A stretch of DNA of 64,000 nucleotides, taken from assembly GCF_958979055.1 (NCBI RefSeq), contig NC_084887.1:25417044-25481043 (forward strand), in the 5' to 3' direction. Under the pieces are notes generated by a model. The model saw only the letters and a program-made list of their open reading frames with translations, did no database searches and was not told the DNA's origin. Made by a program: the position numbers and the translations under genes. The stretch comes from Alnus glutinosa (lineage: Eukaryota; Streptophyta; Magnoliopsida; Fagales; Betulaceae). Positions 1 through 13,200 of this stretch are shown one piece after another. Numbering within the stretch: position 1 is the first letter of the stretch; each line of letters starts with the position of its first letter.

Positions 1-968
1 CCCTATAGTTTGATGTCCAAATTAGTGTTGGGATTTTTACTAACTTTCTTTGTGGTGTGGATATTGACATTTTAAGATTCTTAAAATGTGTTTCTATGCT
101 TGTATGTGTGCGCTTTGAGGCATTTTTCCAGTTATGTGGAGTAATAAAGTATAGTGAGTTGGTACTTGTGGATTACGTGGATAATTGGAGGGATTTGCAG
201 GACTATACTTCTTTTGAGACATCCAGGGGAGTTGAATGGCACCTCTCCCTTATAAACAATTTCCTTTGGAGTTTGTAATTGTAAGGCAAGTTGGGTTGAG
301 GGCAATGAGGAGTATCTGTATGTGGAAAGTTCATTTTGATCTGAAGTTAGCCTCTGGATTTAGTTACTGTTGTAGTCTTGTAGGTGATGCCTCCTTTGAG
401 GAGCACAGATGATGAATTCATGTTGATATTAATTTTTAAGTAAGGGATGCTTCTTTGTTGGAGGATTTTTGATGTTGACCTAAAGGCCTTTAGTTTTCTG
501 ATGATTTTACATCTGTTTAATTGAACTCCTTATCTATGGGGAGCTTGCCAATCTATGCCTGTTAGTAGAATTTTGTTATAAATGTAAAGAAAGTGAATAT
601 TTGTTATGTATGCATATTTGTGAGTTACGGCCCTGATTTGTAGAGACATCTGACAGGCATCAGGTTAAGCTGTACTTAATGACTTGATATGTAGGAAAAG
701 GCACCTTCATTTGTTACAAATCTAATTGGGTTTGAGTCAATCGGCATGCTTCCATAATGGATAGTAAGTTTGGAACTTGAGGGCTTGAAAAGCAAATGCT
801 GATTAACAAAGAACTTTAGATTGTAACAAAAGCAAGTCAAAGTGATACATTTCAAATATATCCAATTGCCTATAATTTCTAGTCAGTTTATTTATCTTTT
901 ACCCTTGAAAGAATGATGCTTGGACTGAAGATAGTATGATCCTCATCTTTTTTGTATTTCAATGGCAG
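1..968 (+). other. Intron of the O-fucosyltransferase-family gene (probable)
   Basis: No coding exon is visible here. The stretch is T-rich, and the splice acceptor of the next exon lies at 967-968. Because that exon opens with the last base of a codon, at least one further coding exon must lie to the left of the window. Short open frames in this stretch do not resemble the family. Confidence 0.5.
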
Positions 969-3900
969 CAAGTTTGGGAATATATTTGATGAAGATTTCT
1001 TCATAAATGCGCTCAAAAATCATGTTAATGTGGTCAGAGAGCTCCCAGAAGATATACGCCAGCGGTTTGACAATAATATAAGCAACATTGTGAATTTGAG
1101 AGTAAAAGCTTGGTCAAGTCCAACTCACTACTTCCAAAAGGTCCTTCCAAAGCTGCTGGAACTGGGGTATGAGATTTTTATCCCTTTCAAATTATCTCAA
1201 TTCAACCATAGTTGTTTTGATTCTACATGGTCTTAATTGGACTTTTTATTTTTTCCCTTGTGCTTTTTGCATAATACCAAGATATTCTTTCTGTTACTTT
1301 CACACAATAGACAGTTAGTGTAAGTGTTTTGTAATGTTGATTTATGGTTGTTTATATCAATAACAGTTGACTCCTCTTTCAACTGATGCAAAAGAACATT
1401 TGGCACTTTTTGTCAGACGGATTCTTTTACAGAAATGAGGACGAGAGATGACCATACTTGTGTTTTAAATATGTACCAGGAAGAACCATATATTTTAACT
1501 GAAAATGATGACATATCGATGGCAGTACTAAAAATGCTGCATTTTTCTATTTAGGAATGTGATTCATGTATTTTGTATGTATACAATCTTGGGTGTCTAG
1601 CAATGCAATAATTATCTAAGACAGACAAGTCTATGAAGCTCATTTTATGCAAATATTCTCCTGTCTCAGTGATAGTTATTACTTAGATACTTTTTTATTT
1701 ATTTATTTTTAATCCTTTGCTTTTGTTCTTATATTATAGCCAATTTGGCTCATGGTGGTAAAACATGACTTCGCTGATGTGAGAATTGTGCCAAACCTTT
1801 TCCCAATTAGATTCTATGATAGTTCATAATTTGGTTTTGCTTCGATAATGTGGGGTAAAAACATGCATGCTTAGAGACATGATGCTTGCTAGCATTCATG
1901 TATGCAGGTATATACGAATTCATAGTGTTTTGTAAGAAAATCAATCTCAATCATTCACCTTGCTCTCAGGTTCTGCAGAATTATATTCTCTGCAGTGACA
2001 TTTGCAACCCTTTGAACTCTTTTCTATCAGTCATGGGCTTATAATTACACATGGACCGTGGCAATTACATGGTTTTCCTCATTCCTTGGTGCAGGGCTGT
2101 ACGCATTGCACCCTTCTCCAACAGATTGGCTCAGGCAGTTCCTTCAAATGTACAAGGGCTTAGATGTTTTGCCAATTATGAAGCACTAAGGTTTTCAGAA
2201 CCTATAAGAACGCTAGCAGAAAAGATGGTTGATCGGATGGTTAAAAATAGCTCCCACAGTGCTGGTAAATACGTTTCAGTGCATCTTCGTTTTGAAGAGG
2301 TGTTATTCTTGTCTTTGCATTCTTTGAGGACATATGATTTCTGAACCCTCCTTTTATAGCTGTCTTCTATATCATTTCTGAGGGCCAAATTTTCCTCTCT
2401 CAAAGGATATGGTTGCATTTTCGTGCTGTGAATATGATGGTGGGGAGGAAGAGAAACATGAAATGGATATTGCACGAGAAAGAAGTTGGAGAGGAAAATT
2501 CAGAAGAAGGGGTAGAGTAATAAGGCCTGGTGCAAATCGGGTGGATGGAAAATGCCCATTAACTCCATTGGAGGTATAAATTTTCTTATTATTCCTTTGG
2601 TGATTTTTTTTTCTTTCTCTCTCTTGGGTATATTATAATATTTTTCATTTTCAAATAAATATTATTATCCAAAGTTGTGAAAACATCTGCTGACTGGGAA
2701 TTTGGAATCTTCAAAGGGCCTTAGAGTTCCCATTTCTACTATTAAGGGCTCTTATTCCTCACGATGAATGAGTAGGCCTCTTAAAAACATAGCACATGAC
2801 ATGCTTCATTCAGATCTCTTGTCACTTATTACTTGTGAAAGTGCATCTGAGTACAGTTTCTTATTTCTAAACCTGATGGTGGCTTGGCTTGGTTCAAAAC
2901 CGAAAGGCATTACTGTTGCTATTTCCTATCCTTGGATTCTAATTTGTGTCTATTGATCTAATCACTTCATCTGGTGCTTTAGGTCGGAATGATGCTTAGG
3001 GGCATGGGTTTCGATAATACCACCTCGGTATATGTTGCTGCAGGAAAAATCTATAAAGCAGAAAAATATATGGCTCCACTTAAACAGATGTTTCCACGTT
3101 TAGAAACGAAAAATACTTTAGCTACTCCTGAAGAACTTGCTCCATTTCAGGTAAGTCATGGTGCACGCATTTTTTTGACTGGGAACCCCCAATCATCTAG
3201 TATAAAATGGAAAAGATAAAGCTAAGAAAGAGTCAGTCTTTGTAATACTTAAGTTTCTGATGTAGGGCCATTCATCTAGGTTGGCTGCCCTTGATTACAC
3301 GGTGTGTCTTCACAGTGAAGTATTTGTCACAACTCAGGGTGGAAATTTTCCCCACTTCTTGATGGGTCACAGGCGTTATTTCTATGGAGGACATGCTAAA
3401 ACATTCAAACCTGATAAGAGGAAATTAGCAATATTATTTGATAGTCCTGATATCAGGTACTATGCAGTTAAAATCTCTTTCATTTTTCAATTTTTATTTT
3501 CGAATTACTGCTATGTAAGTGGCACTTCTCAAACCATGCGGCATGCAATCAAAAGATTATGGCACTGAAGAAAATTGTCTTATACCTTGCATCCCAGTAT
3601 TATCTCCAATGAAGTGAGAAACTGTTTGTTTTTTTATTATTCAGCTAAATAGAATTGCTAATCTGCAGTTACTGGTAGTCCTAAAAATCAAATTGAATGA
3701 TGTCTTGTGCTTTCCTTCTTGCTTGTAGCTAGAATAAGGAGCTTGAGTGATTAGAGCCTTCATTTATACTTGTTGGCCTGCAACATTACTTTATTATATG
3801 CTTCCACTGATAGATTTTATTTTTCTTATTTTAGGTTTGAATTAAATTATAACTAGCCATCAAAAGATAAAAATAATTAAAAAAAGAACTAAATGTTGTG

Positions 3901-6524
3901 TTGAAACTTGTAATATCTACAATGTATTATGCCTTTGATCTACAGCAGATGTATCCTAAGAGCATTCACATTAACTTCTCAACCATTTTTCCTAAATATA
4001 GGAAACAAAACTACATTTTGCTTCCCTATACTTTTTTAGTTATGATTATTTATGTGAGAGGAGAGAGAACTTTTTCTTATGATTATAATAATGCTTGGGA
4101 ATGCTATAGTGCTTCCCAATGCATTGGGAAGCACTTTAGTATTCCCAAGAAACAAAAAAGTATAGGAAAGCTGCTGTGGGTGGCTTTTTATGACTTTCTT
4201 GAAATTTTCTCTAAAATTTAGGGAACAGAACCCTTAAAGCATTAGTAGCAGATGCCATATAAGTGGTTCATTTCCCTAAAATAGAAAAATTTGAAAAAAT
4301 TTATAAAAAAACAAGTCACAACAGTTGCCCTATTTTACTTCTCCATCCTTGGGTAGCACTGGAGCTACCCAATCCAATATTTTAATAAAGAAAAAAACAC
4401 GTCTCTCTCTGACTCTCTCCTTCACTCTCCCTCACGGCCAAATAGTCTCTCTCTCTTAAATATCCAAGTTGCAGGAGAGACGATACGGAGGTTTCAGATG
4501 AAGCACGGTGGAGAAAAAAAAATACTAGTTACCATTGCCGGCACACTGCCCCACACGGAACAGGGTCTCCCTGCAAAAAAAAAAAGAAAAAAAATACTAA
4601 ATCATCAGAACCCATAAAATACAAGAACTTGAACTCTGAAATCTCCAAACGATTGGCAGAAAAGAAGCAGAAATTGTTAAAGAGATTCAAGTTCCAAGAA
4701 AAGAAACAAAACCCAGAACTGAAATGAAGTTAAAGAAGCAGAAATTGTTACCTTGAGACCAAGAACAAGAGAAAGAGCAATGGCGGCCAAGACACTGATA
4801 GTGGCAAGGAAAGTTTAGGTATCCAAGGGGCTATCAAAGCCGGTGAAGAGCAAAGTGGGGTGGACGAAGAGCCTTGTGGGTTGAATGGCTTTGAGTAGTC
4901 TAGAGGAGCAGCGGAAGAGAATGAGTGGCGGTGTGGCGCACAGAGGGGTTGTTGTGGAAGAGAATGAGTGGCACACAGAGGGGTCACGAGAGACAATAAA
5001 AGATATGAATAAAAAAATAAAAGAGAAAAAATGATATAGGGAAATATTAAGGGAATCTATTGTGGGGTGTATTTATATAGGGAAAAAAAATGGTTTGATT
5101 CCCTAAATTTTTCCTAAATTAGGGAAAAGTGGTTGGGAATCTGCTGTTAGCCTGTTACTGCTCTTATAGGGAAGCTAATGTGAATGCTCCAAGCACTTAG
5201 AACTTTTGGAACTATTCTTCAAATATGTAGGACAGGCCTGAAAGGGTCTAATTGTGTTCAACGAAATATCAGTAGCCTAAAAGTACCAGATGTGGATACA
5301 CGTACTTTGGGGAAATATCATTGATTTGGATGATTCCAGCATACAATTATTTGTATGTTGACTTATGTGCACCTTGGGAAGTGGCTTCTGGTGTTATTTT
5401 CATATAGCTTATGAGATTTTGGGCTACTTGCTGAACACTTTTTAGTTTCTTATCTTTCTAAGAAATATGTACTTTGTGTGATAAATACTTCTAGGCATCT
5501 ACCTTAGAATTCTTCCTCTCTGCCTAGAAGTTGACATTTGTTTGAAATATCTATGTCGTAGTGTTCTGACAGCCTTAAAATTCAACAGTCTTATTAACAC
5601 ACAACACACTCCTAACTCGTCTCTACCACATAAGAGTTCTAGTGAGTGTATTGATAAGACTTCCGGTAGTTCACAACTTCTAGTGACAGCCGGTTCCTAG
5701 GAATAAGAGTTCTACTTGTATTTAGGTTCCTAGGGATAAGAGTTTTACTTGTATTTAAATCAGTCTTAGATTACTGATTACAGTTTGTATTAGATAAGAC
5801 TCATCTCCAAGAGATAGTATTAGATCAGGAAGCTAGAAGCTAGAAGCTAGAAGTTAGAAGTTATCTTGTATTCTATGTAATCTCTATATATATTGAATAG
5901 ACGCTCACTAGATGAGCAAGCATTCAAAGCCAAATAATCTATTATCTAATTAGTCTGATATTCCAATTGCTTCCAATTTATCATGCATCTTCTTTGATAT
6001 CTTCCAGTGCTGCTATTTGGTTTCGGAAAATGATGTTCAATTAGTTTTATCTGCACTAGTGTACTTTGGATTTTCTTTTTCTCCTATATATCAGGCCAAA
6101 TTGTTTTTTTTAGCGGTTCAGATGTTTGTTTTCCTGATTATTGCTTTAGTGTCTTTATGTTGCCAATCCTTTCATTTGAGGTTGGGATTTATGATTGATG
6201 TGAAAAAAAATTAACTTTAATGGATCATGGCCGCCAAGCTGTCCTGAAATATGTTTTTTTGGATTACTCATTACATCATTACTAATTCATAGCCATCATA
6301 AGCAAAGCATTTTAATCATTGATTTGTTTATTTTATTTTATTTTTAAAAATTTTCTAGATGGGAAGACTTCAGCCGACAGATGCAAGACATGCTTCGCCA
6401 CAGTGATCATAAGGGAATTGAATTGAAAAAGCCCAGCGGATCACTCTACACATTTCCTGCGCCAGATTGCATGTGTATACAAGCAGCAAGAAATGAAAAT
6501 AGTAACACGACGAGACTTGTTTGA
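969..6524 (+). CDS. O-fucosyltransferase family protein (plant GDP-fucose protein O-fucosyltransferase-like), 3' part
   Basis: Six exons join in frame: 969-1166, 2095-2299, 2406-2573, 2983-3150, 3266-3456 and 6359-6524 (stop TGA 6522-6524), giving 364 codons after one leading base. All introns are GT-AG. The protein has the signature stretches of the plant O-fucosyltransferase (former DUF246) family: [48 protein letters not shown], and the C-terminal block [20 protein letters not shown] followed by GHRRYFYGG. The family consists of Golgi type II membrane glycosyltransferases; most members have no proven substrate. The N-terminal membrane anchor is off the left edge. The last intron (3457-6358, 2.9 kb) is inflated by nested MITEs. 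Family assignment is secure; the substrate cannot be told from the sequence. Confidence 0.93.
3960..5189. mobile_element. Outer MITE (Harbinger-like), interrupted by a second element
   Basis: A 19-bp terminal inverted repeat is visible: GAGCATTCACATTAACTTC at 3960-3978 and its reverse complement with one mismatch at 5171-5189. The flanks are TAA (3957-3959) and CAA (5190-5192), which fits a 3-bp TAA target duplication with one change. Without the inner element (4237-5163) it is about 300 bp long. An internal palindrome (GGGAATGCT...AGTATTCCC region, about 4097-4145) adds to the fold-back character. It lies in the last intron of the O-fucosyltransferase gene. No coding capacity is seen. Confidence 0.75.
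4237..5163. mobile_element. Inner MITE-like element with TTA target duplication
   Basis: TTA lies directly on both sides (4234-4236 and 5164-5166). The left end begins AAGCATTAGTAGCAG, and the right end carries the matching CTGCTGTTAG motif plus a short duplicated tail. The right 110 bp (about 5037-5150) resembles the right end of the element at 14598-15450, and both contain a TGGGTAGCACTG..AGCTACCCA palindrome, so the two belong to one family. A 3-bp TTA duplication is typical of PIF/Harbinger elements. No transposase is visible, so it is non-autonomous. Confidence 0.7.
5833..5860. repeat. 7-bp tandem repeat (CTAGAAG)x4
   Basis: Three copies of CTAGAAG and one of TTAGAAG sit in tandem within the last intron of the O-fucosyltransferase gene. 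The surrounding 5560-5960 stretch differs in style from its neighbours and could be an old LTR-like insertion, but I found no target duplication, so I do not call one. Confidence 0.6.
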
Positions 6525-7894
6525 AACTCTGAATACACAAATACTTAGGGTTACAGATTTTTCTATACCTGTATTTTGTAGTGTCTTATTCAATTGAATT
6601 CTTGAGTTATTCTTTCATTTGAGTTGACCAGAGAGTTTCCAAGGGTTTGATTCTTTGAGGTTCATTGAATCAGTAGAAGTGGTAGTTTGGCCTCAATATT
6701 CAATGTACATGATATTGTAATTTGTAATAGTTCACTCAAGTAATCTTTCATTAAATAACATATTGTTCATTTCTTTTGCTGATTGGTTCTGTCTTATTGA
6801 CATGCTTCAGTATCCCTGTGCAGAAACTCTCTGTCCCTTTTTGGGGCATTGCATAACAACCCCATAAATTTATTTGGTATTTCCTATTCTATTCATCTTT
6901 GGCCAAGCTCCCTTACAACTGACATAACAGTCCATAATTAAGTAAAAAATTTGACTTGTCAACTATACCTTCTTAATCGTTCTACCAATTATGGATTATC
7001 ATGTTAGTTTGTTAAGATATTGTAGTAAAAGTCGTAGTAATCTAAACATTTTCCTTTGATATCTTATGCAGATGAGAACCCTCTTCCATTGAGTTGATCT
7101 CTAGTTGATGTTTTCTTACGTATTCAATGGTAGGAGGCGTGGCGTATGTTCCTTTTCTTTGGATGAGAGAACCCAAAGTACTCTTCCAAGAAACAACGCA
7201 AAGGGAACAAAATTCAACGAATGTACTCTACGGTAATCCTCTCAATCATTGCTTGAAAACTTCATTTCTAAGTGCATATCAATGGTGGAATGAGGTGTTG
7301 CTGTACTGAGTTGAAAACTGGTTTCCTTTGGACAAAAAACCTGGTTGGTGGCCGAAATTATCTTACTCATGGTTGAGTAAAACTGGTAACATCTGAACTC
7401 ATCCGAACTTATCTTCTAGATTTTCTAGGCTAATTTCATAGTAGACTTCTTAAAATTCTAACAATTATTTTTAAATTAAATTATTCAGATTTTTACCACT
7501 TTAGTATTTATCACCTGTGAGATGCAATGAATAGAAAAAAAAGAAAAAAGAAAAAAAAGAAGAATTTCCTTCTAAAAGGTGATAAATACTAAGGTTACAC
7601 AGTTTGAACTAAAATGGGCACTGATTTGATCAGGTTAGAAATACTAATTCTTCGACTTCCGATCTGATGATCTCCTCTAACTATACCCTTGGGTGGTCGA
7701 CTATTCTTTTGAGGGTGAGGGGGTGGTCAACCACTTCTTAGGGGGGTTGACTATCTTTAGGGGCGGTCCGATCACCCATTAGCTTCTTTTAATTTTTTTT
7801 TTCATTATTTTATTACTTATGTGGCTAAATGCAGACCGTTCATTTTGACTGAAATTGCAGAAAATGCCAATCCACGGGAAGGGGTTTAGGGGGG
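6525..7894. other. 3' flank of the O-fucosyltransferase gene and intergenic DNA
   Basis: The first 250 bases should hold the 3' UTR and poly(A) site. The rest shows no gene. Around 7681-7790 there is a G-rich stretch with GGTGGTC and GGTTGAC words that recur near 28430-28590, probably remnants of a dispersed repeat. Confidence 0.5.
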
Positions 7895-7916
7895 AGAGAG
7901 AGAGAGAGAGAGACTG

Positions 7917-8052
7917 TGCTTAGCTTTATAGCACATAAAAGGTTCAAACTGATTTAGAAAACCGCTTAGCTTATAGCACATAGAAGGTTCAAACTGACTT
8001 AGAAAACCGCTTAGCTTATAGCACATAAAAGGTTCCAACTGACGTAGAAAGC
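7917..8052. repeat. Three-copy 46-bp tandem repeat between GA tracts
   Basis: Units start at 7917, 7963 and 8008, each reading roughly GCTTAGCTTATAGCACATA followed by AAGGTTCAAACTGA and TTAGAAAACC. They differ by only a few bases. The array is flanked on both sides by (GA)n tracts (about 7894-7913 and 8053-8073). Confidence 0.85.
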
Positions 8053-8073
8053 CTGAGAGAGAGAGAGAGAGAG

Positions 8074-9431
8074 ATCATTTATTTAACTTGATTGCCGTAC
8101 CTACACTTGCTCCCCGTGCCAGCCCCTTCCCAACTACTCTTTGCATGCAAGTTGGAGTTGGTAAGCAAGAAAGCATGGGCAGTGAGGCATGCGCAGCTGT
8201 TTTCTTCAATATGAATAATTGCTTATGCAGTCGAGATAGTCTTCATATATATATATATTTTCTTCTTTTCCCTTCTAAGTCGTTCTTGTTTTACCTCTTC
8301 TCTAGCGTCTCATTCCTGTTAATTCTCTTTAAATATGTATTCTTCTGCCTCTTCCTTTATTTTTTTAGATGAAATCCTTCATTATGGCCTGTTTTTTACA
8401 TGAAGCAATTAATCAACAAGGTCAGGTGTTTCCCACCCATGCTCTTACTGCGATTAGACCGTACGTCTGACCGAGTGGCCGGGGTCCAGGAAACGTGCAA
8501 AATGAGTAGCGGAGAAAATTTAACAAACAAGTAAATAATATTAAAAGAAAACGAAAGAAGCATCATCAACAACGTTGAAACAAACAACCACCGAAAAAAA
8601 AGTAGATTGATATAAACACGTAACAGCAATCATAGCTAGTGGTGTTAGTTTGTCAAGTGAATATCATTCTTGCTGTCACAAATCACAATGCATTTCAACT
8701 CCATCTGCCTGAAACAAAAAGTCGCACACATGTTCGCTTGTTTAACAACATTAAACTGAATTTATATGAAGATCGGAACATCCCCCTCAACCCAGAGTAG
8801 GAACAGGTTCCTTACTCAGAATACCTCGTTTTGAATGTTTGGCCAGAGCGTTTGATCAAAAAAATTAAAATTAATTAGAGAAGTCACTATATATGGTGAG
8901 AACTGAGAAGCTGGTCCGATGGTGGCTGCAATGGTGTTTTTCTTTTTCTTTTTATTGATGAATTAAGTGCGATGGCGTCGTACACTGAATCAACTGATTG
9001 CCTTTTGTCTTTTGACTTTTTCCCATAACTATTGTCCTTATTGTGCGACTGTACACACAGTTTAGCTTTTTGTGATATATTTGTTCAATTGTATCTTCTT
9101 CTTTTTTATAACATATAGTATACAATCTACAACACAAAATATGACAAAAGTTAGTTACACACACATACATACATATTCGAATGAATGACTATATATTATG
9201 ACAAGTATAATGATAAAATATAGTAATAAGTAAATAACACAGATAACAATTGATATGTATAACTTATAAGTAGCCTATATATATATATATATATATATAA
9301 CATAAAACATTACGACTTTTTAATAGCAAGTTACAAATTATCTACACGTTAACATATGCATGCATATATCATATTCAAAGTATATTAATATGACTATATA
9401 TTATGACAAGTATGGTGATATATGTATACAC
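8074..9431. other. Intergenic DNA, no gene seen
   Basis: The stretch is AT-rich with short open frames that look random. A (TA)n tract lies at about 9276-9299. No domain, RNA gene or transposon end can be supported. Confidence 0.5.
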
Positions 9432-9625
9432 GAGCCGAATCGAGCTTACAAGTTTGGTTCACGAGCTTAAGTCGAGCCGAGCCGAGCCGTCACAAGTTCA
9501 ACTTATTTAATAATCGAGCCTAGATTAAATTTCAAACTCAGGTCATTTATTAAATGAATCGAGCTCGAGTCCAGCTTATTCGAGTTGAGTCAGAGCCTGT
9601 TCATGAACAACTCAGTCTATTTAAG
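9432..9625. repeat. GAGC/GCTC-rich fragment resembling hAT subterminal DNA
   Basis: The words CGAGCC, GAGCTCGAG, GAGCTTA and TTCACGAGC recur here in the same style as the subterminal regions of the hAT element at 35400-35640 and 42090-42306. I see no TAGGGCTGT terminus or 8-bp duplication, so this is probably a decayed internal or end fragment of a related element. Confidence 0.45.
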
Positions 9626-10045
9626 TCTCATAATTTCTAGAAAGAATTAATAAGAATGTATTGTCTCTTAAATAATAAAACTTGCTAATGTTGCCCTAAT
9701 TAATAACATCTTGTGGGATTTGCATCTTACCAAGCTTGTTCGATTAGATTGTATGATTTTTTACCTCCATCATGAATGCTAAATTTCATGTTAATTAAAT
9801 ATTGAAGTAACTATAAGATCTGTCATTATGTATACTCGCCGTTGTACTTTGAAGAATCGGAATTGGACAACGAGATAGTATTTAAAGCCTCTGATTGATC
9901 GCTTTAAAACAAAAATCAAAGAGAGACCTAAAATTCTTTTACTTGTTGCCGTATGATGATGATTAGGTATCGGACAACGACATAGTCCTCGAAGCTTCCA
10001 ATTGTTTGCTCCAAAAAAGAAATCAGAGAGAGCTGAAAAGAAGAA

Positions 10046-10076
<31 letters not shown>

Positions 10077-10077
10077 C
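10046..10077. repeat. (GA)n microsatellite
   Basis: An uninterrupted run of GA dinucleotides; a shorter AATCAGAGAGAG-type repeat precedes it. Confidence 0.85.
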
Positions 10078-10206
10078 ACAATTTTGCTACTGTATCATTT
10101 TGACATTTTTGCCTAGTCAAATCTTTTTTTTTTATAAGTAATATAATCCCATTAAAAAGAGCAGAGATGTGTAACCTTAATACACAAGAAGTATACAAAA
10201 GTGTCA

Positions 10207-13200
10207 CTAATAAGAGAAAACAAAAGAACATAAATATAAAAACTCAGCAAACATAAGACGATTCGGGTTATGAGCCGAGACTCATACAAATAATGTATTA
10301 AGCACATTTCGACACAAGTCCAAAATCGGTAATTCCACATTTTCAAATAGCCTTGCATTATGTTAGTATTTTATGTTGGCTACATTCTGGATAATAAAAA
10401 CACTTTATGTAATTGTTGAAATTTAAACAGGATGATCGATTTCTATTCAGAGTCTTCATGTAATATGGACAGTGTTCATTTCAAGTCATGTGACTGATCA
10501 CAAGTTTCTAGAAGATGTCCATAAAGATTCCATGCATTTTTCAAGTCAAAACAGTCGGTTCCTGTGCAACCGTCCGGATGTCCCGCAGTGTCTAGAAGCT
10601 TCAGCGTTGAAGACGTCCTGACGTCAGAGCAACACCGTCCGAATGCTAGGTCAAGCTTCTCCAATTTCTACACGGAGTTGGATTTTAGTTAACACTGCTT
10701 GGGAAGTCTTTGCAAGACTTTCGGACAACGTGGCAACGCGTCCGGACGCTGTCCAGCATTTCAGAATATTCCGGACTTCATTTTCGAGCGCGGAAAGGAG
10801 TTACAGCAAAGACCGTCTAGACGCTTGGCCAAGCCTTTCGGACGTGGACCTGATATGGGAAGAAATTGCGCTATTCTGGAAGGTGGTCTCAGAAGACCGT
10901 CCGGACGAGGCTAACTTCCGTCCGGACGCTCGATAGCCAGAGTCCGAATTTGAGCAGGTTTAGGATTTCTGTAAGCCTATAAATAGAGGGCTTTAGGCTT
11001 GTAATTTGTATGAATTTTGTATCGAATTCCATAATACTTAGAGAGGGTGTTTAGGGAGAATTGAAGATCCGCTAGCTCTCTAGCTGTTGCCAGTATGTGC
11101 TCAACAGTTTGAGTGAAGTCTATCTTAGGGGTCGGCTATAAGGTAAAGGAATCCATCAAAGACCACTTAAAGTATGAGACTTGGTTGGAAAGCGTTCACG
11201 ATAGACTTCGTGTTATAGTTAAAGGTATGACTACTGCAAAGGGTTTTGTGAGTACGAGTGCTTTGTAACTTGCTTTGTTTTTGGATAGTGGAGTTCCTGA
11301 GTTTAGCTGCCCCAGAGTGGTTTTTCTCTTCACAGAGTTTTCACTTCGTCAACAAATATATTGTTTTCTTTAAATTCCGCATTTAAGATATTTTGTTGCA
11401 CACAAATATACACTTGGTTCTTTTATTAGTCAATATTTATTTTCACATTCCTCTCACACAAAAAACCCCACATAACACACAAGGGAACCTGCTTCCAAAT
11501 TTGCTGAACTTGACCATGACTCAGCGAAGTGCCTCAATCACTCAACAAATCCAACACTCTTCTTGGCATGACCCACTCCATCCCGAACAAACTATAGAAA
11601 AAACTCCAAACAGCACGTGACACATCACAGTGAAGTAAAAGGTGATCAATGGATTTCTCATTCTTCTTGCACATATAGCACCACTCAACCACCACTATAT
11701 GACGCCTACGCAAGTTGTCATTTGTCAAGATATTTCCTAATGTCGCTGTCCACACAAAAAAGGACACCTGCTTCGGAGCCTTAACAAGCCAAATACTCTT
11801 CCAAGGAAAAGAGACGACTCTTTGACTATCTAAGGCTCTATATAAAGCCTTCACTTCAAAGATCCCCCTCTTAGAGAGATTCCACACCAACCTGTCATTC
11901 GCTTCATGCCGAATCCGATTAGAATACAAAAGCTCATAAAAGGAAAGAACCATGTCCACCTCCCAATCTTGAGCATAACGCGTAAAGACAACATTTCAAT
12001 CAGCAACTCCATCTACCACAAACAAATTATCTACCACCTAAGCGTCTTGAAAACGAGCAAGACCGAACAAAACTGGATAACAGAGCTTGAGCGGCCTATC
12101 TCCACACCACAAAATCATGCCAAAATCGAACATGATACCCATCTCCCACTTCCAATCACACGAACTTAGAAAAAATATCCTACCCCCTTCGAATATACTC
12201 ACACCATAAGACCCCACCACCGGTAAAGAACACCAGTTACCTCTCACACTCTCATACTTAACTTCAATCACCGATCTCCACAAAGCCTCATGCTCCTGAA
12301 CAAACCTCCACATCCACTTTTCCAATAAAGCTTGATTAAATTGAATTACATTTTGAACTCCCAAACCACTTTCTTTAATTGGAGTACAAATTCTATGCCA
12401 GTTTACTATGTGAAATTTTACCTCATACCCCATGCCGCTCCACAAAAACTCCCGTTGAAGTCTCTCCAATCTCTTAGCCACACTCACAAGAATGGGGAAC
12501 AACGATAAATAACATGTTGGAATGCTAGAAATAGTACTTTTAATCAGAGTCACCCGACCACCCTTAGATAAACATAGTTTCATCTAACTAGCTAATCGGC
12601 GTTCCTCTTTCTCAATAACTCCATTCTAAATAGAAATAGATTTAAAAGACGCTCCCAAGGGCAAGGGCAAACCCAAATAAGTCAACGGCAGCGACGCAAC
12701 TTGACACCCAAGAATATGAGCCAAAAAATCAACATTTTCCACCTCGCCTATGTGAACAATTTTTTGATTTACCTAAATTAATCCTTAACCCTGAAGCGGC
12801 CTCAAAACATAAGAAAGCACACCTTAAATTTTGAACATGTTCTACCTGTGCATCACAAAAAATTGAAGTATCATCCACAAACAGCAAATGATTAACCACT
12901 AATTCTTCATTATCCCTGGTTCCCACAGAAAAACCTATCAACAAACCTTGGAGCATAGTCGCATTCAACATCGACTTAACGATTCTATAACCACCGCAAA
13001 CAAGAAAGGAGATCGCAGATCACCTTGCCTAAGCCCACAAGAACTTTGAAAGAAACCAAACAGAGTGCTATTCACCAATATGGAAAATCTTATCGTAGAT
13101 ATTCAAAATTCTATCCAATCCCTCCACTTCTCCCCAAACCCACACTGCTGAAACATGTAGAGCAAAAAATCCCAATTAACATGATCATACGCTTTATCCA

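Noticed and set aside
5562..5960. Possible solo LTR in the last O-fucosyltransferase intron
   Set aside because: The style is LTR-like, but no matching TG..CA ends with a 5-bp duplication were found.
10476..10936. Overlapping open frames on both strands rich in GTCCGGA words
   Set aside because: They lie inside the solo LTR and resemble no protein; repeated GTCCGGA words keep several frames open.
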